Source: an uncultured Bacteroidota bacterium
Lineage (GTDB): Bacteria; Bacteroidota; Bacteroidia; 2-12-FULL-35-15
NCBI GenBank assembly: GCA_903889605.1
Contig: CAISYK010000630.1
Coordinates: 1-6,344, forward strand
Direction: 5' to 3'
DNA: 6,344 nucleotides
Shown here: positions 5,380 through 6,344 of the stretch, piece after piece
Layout of the letters: each line of letters begins with the position of its first letter
Position numbering within the stretch: the first letter of the stretch is position 1
Position numbers and translations under genes: made by a program
Notes under the pieces: model-generated
Database searches by the model: none
What the model saw: the letters and a program-made list of their open reading frames with translations, nothing else
Told to the model about the DNA's origin: nothing

Positions 5380-6344
5380 CTAATTATCAGGTGCAGTGTT
5401 CTCTCCATTTTTCTCTTCCTTTTTCTCTTCCTTTTTTTCTTCGGTTTTTGTTTCTGTATTTGAGATTTCGGTTTTTGATTCGGAAGCAACAACTTTTAAT
5501 AAAGGCTGTTCTTCAATATCAAAAGGTCTTTTACCGAAAATAATTTCCAGATCTTCTTTAAAAATAACTTCCTTTTCAAGAAGTTTTTCAGCGAGCAGTT
5601 TTAATAAATGTTTATTTTTGGTAAGCAGATCCTTAGCGCGTATATAAGCAATTTCAATCAGTTTACTTACTTCTTCATCAATTATCTGCGCAGTTTTTTC
5701 GCTGTATGGTTTGGTGAAACCATATTCGTTAGCACCAGTAGAATCATAAAAACTAACATTGCCTATTTTACTGTTTAAGCCGTAAATAGTTATCATTGCG
5801 TACGCTTGTTTGGTAATCTTTTCTAAATCGCTCAATGCGCCTGTAGAAATTTTACCGAACATAACTTCTTCTGCAGCGCGTCCGCCAAGCGTTGCACACA
5901 TTTCATCCAACAATTGTTCAGTGGTAGTTATTTGACGCTCTTCAGGTAAATACCAAGCTGCGCCTAACGATCTGCCGCGCGGAATAATTGTTACCTTAAT
6001 GAGCGGTGATGCATGTTCAAGCAGCCAGCTTGTTGCAGCATGTCCGGCTTCATGATAAGCGATCACATTTTTTTCATGAACAGATATGATTTTGTTTTTC
6101 TTTTCAAGGCCCCCTATTATACGGTCAACGGCATCCAAAAAATCTTGTTTTTCAATCATCTTCTTATCATGTCGTGCCGCAATTAATGCCGCTTCGTTAC
6201 AAATATTGGCTATATCAGCACCTGAAAATCCTGGAGTTTGTTTTGCTAAAAAGTCAACATCTACAGAAGAGTCAATTTTTAATGGTTTTAAATGAACCTT
6301 AAAAATATCTTTTCTTTCATTCAGATCCGGCATATCCACATAAA
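5380..6344 (-). CDS. ftsH: ATP-dependent zinc metalloprotease FtsH, C-terminal half (runs off right edge)
   Basis: FtsH is a membrane-anchored hexameric AAA+ protease that degrades misfolded membrane proteins and certain regulators. The visible 321 or so codons begin inside the ATPase module at YVDMPDLNERKDIF, so the membrane anchors, Walker A and Walker B lie beyond the edge. Next come the AAA lid (TPGFSGADIANICNEAALIAAR) and the peptidase domain with zinc site AYHEAGH (bases 6040-6054 encode HEAGH). The expected third ligand is the Asp in STGALSDLEKIT. Residues for both zinc binding and catalysis are intact. The GTG at 6339-6337 is an internal Val, not a start. The protein ends in a charged tail of about 45 residues with EEKKEEKKEEK, then a TAG stop. 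It leads the LUD gene on the same strand. Confidence 0.95.
   Translation of the reverse strand, partial: YVDMPDLNERKDIFKVHLKPLKIDSSVDVDFLAKQTPGFSGADIANICNEAALIAARHDKKMIEKQDFLDAVDRIIGGLEKKNKIISVHEKNVIAYHEAGHAATSWLLEHASPLIKVTIIPRGRSLGAAWYLPEERQITTTEQLLDEMCATLGGRAAEEVMFGKISTGALSDLEKITKQAYAMITIYGLNSKIGNVSFYDSTGANEYGFTKPYSEKTAQIIDEEVSKLIEIAYIRAKDLLTKNKHLLKLLAEKLLEKEVIFKEDLEIIFGKRPFDIEEQPLLKVVASESKTEISNTETKTEEKKEEKKEEKNGENTAPDN
5407..5447 (-). repeat. Low-complexity Glu/Lys codon repeat in the ftsH 3' end
   Basis: The plus strand shows repeated pyrimidine units (TTTTCTCTTCC twice in tandem, then a degenerate copy). They encode EEKKEEKKEEK in the FtsH tail. Such units are prone to slippage in copy number. 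The tail is beyond the folded peptidase domain, so length changes here would probably be tolerated. Confidence 0.6.

Noticed and set aside
5407..5447. Tandem repeat as a CRISPR-like or mobile repeat
   Set aside because: It is codon-level low complexity in the FtsH tail, with no spacers.

Overview
The window is about 6.3 kb of AT-rich, densely packed bacterial chromosome, most likely from a member of the Bacteroidota. The evidence is the gene content and order (ftsH followed by a LUD-domain gene; a divergent RDD / SpoIIM-like pair followed by DUF4129- and DUF4350-type genes), the low G+C, and the fact that most starts lack a clear Shine-Dalgarno sequence, as is usual in that phylum. I cannot assign a genus.

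Right side (about 4.4-6.34 kb, minus strand): the C-terminal half of the membrane protease FtsH runs off the right edge. It is followed by a LutC/YkgG-type LUD-domain gene. A gene-free stretch of about 240 bp then carries a long imperfect hairpin and several small dyads, and leads into an unrecognised 174-residue membrane protein that starts with TTG.

Left side (about 1-3.9 kb): an RDD-family membrane protein on the plus strand diverges from a minus-strand run. That run is a SpoIIM/DUF95-type membrane protein, a six-segment membrane protein, a DUF4129 protein, and the first 68 codons of a probable DUF4350-type protein that leaves the left edge. The last three genes overlap or touch, so they are probably one operon. 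The divergent promoters should lie in the 218-bp gap at 2963-3180. The RDD gene and the 174-residue gene converge, with only 3 bp between their stop codons.

In other genomes, RDD, SpoIIM-like, DUF4129 and DUF4350 genes commonly sit next to a MoxR-type AAA+ ATPase and a DUF58/von Willebrand-type protein, which would be expected just beyond the left edge. The molecular job of this conserved membrane cluster is unknown to me. It is the nearest thing here to an undescribed system. I saw no mobile element, CRISPR array, RNA gene or defence system, and most of the window is ordinary chromosomal backbone.
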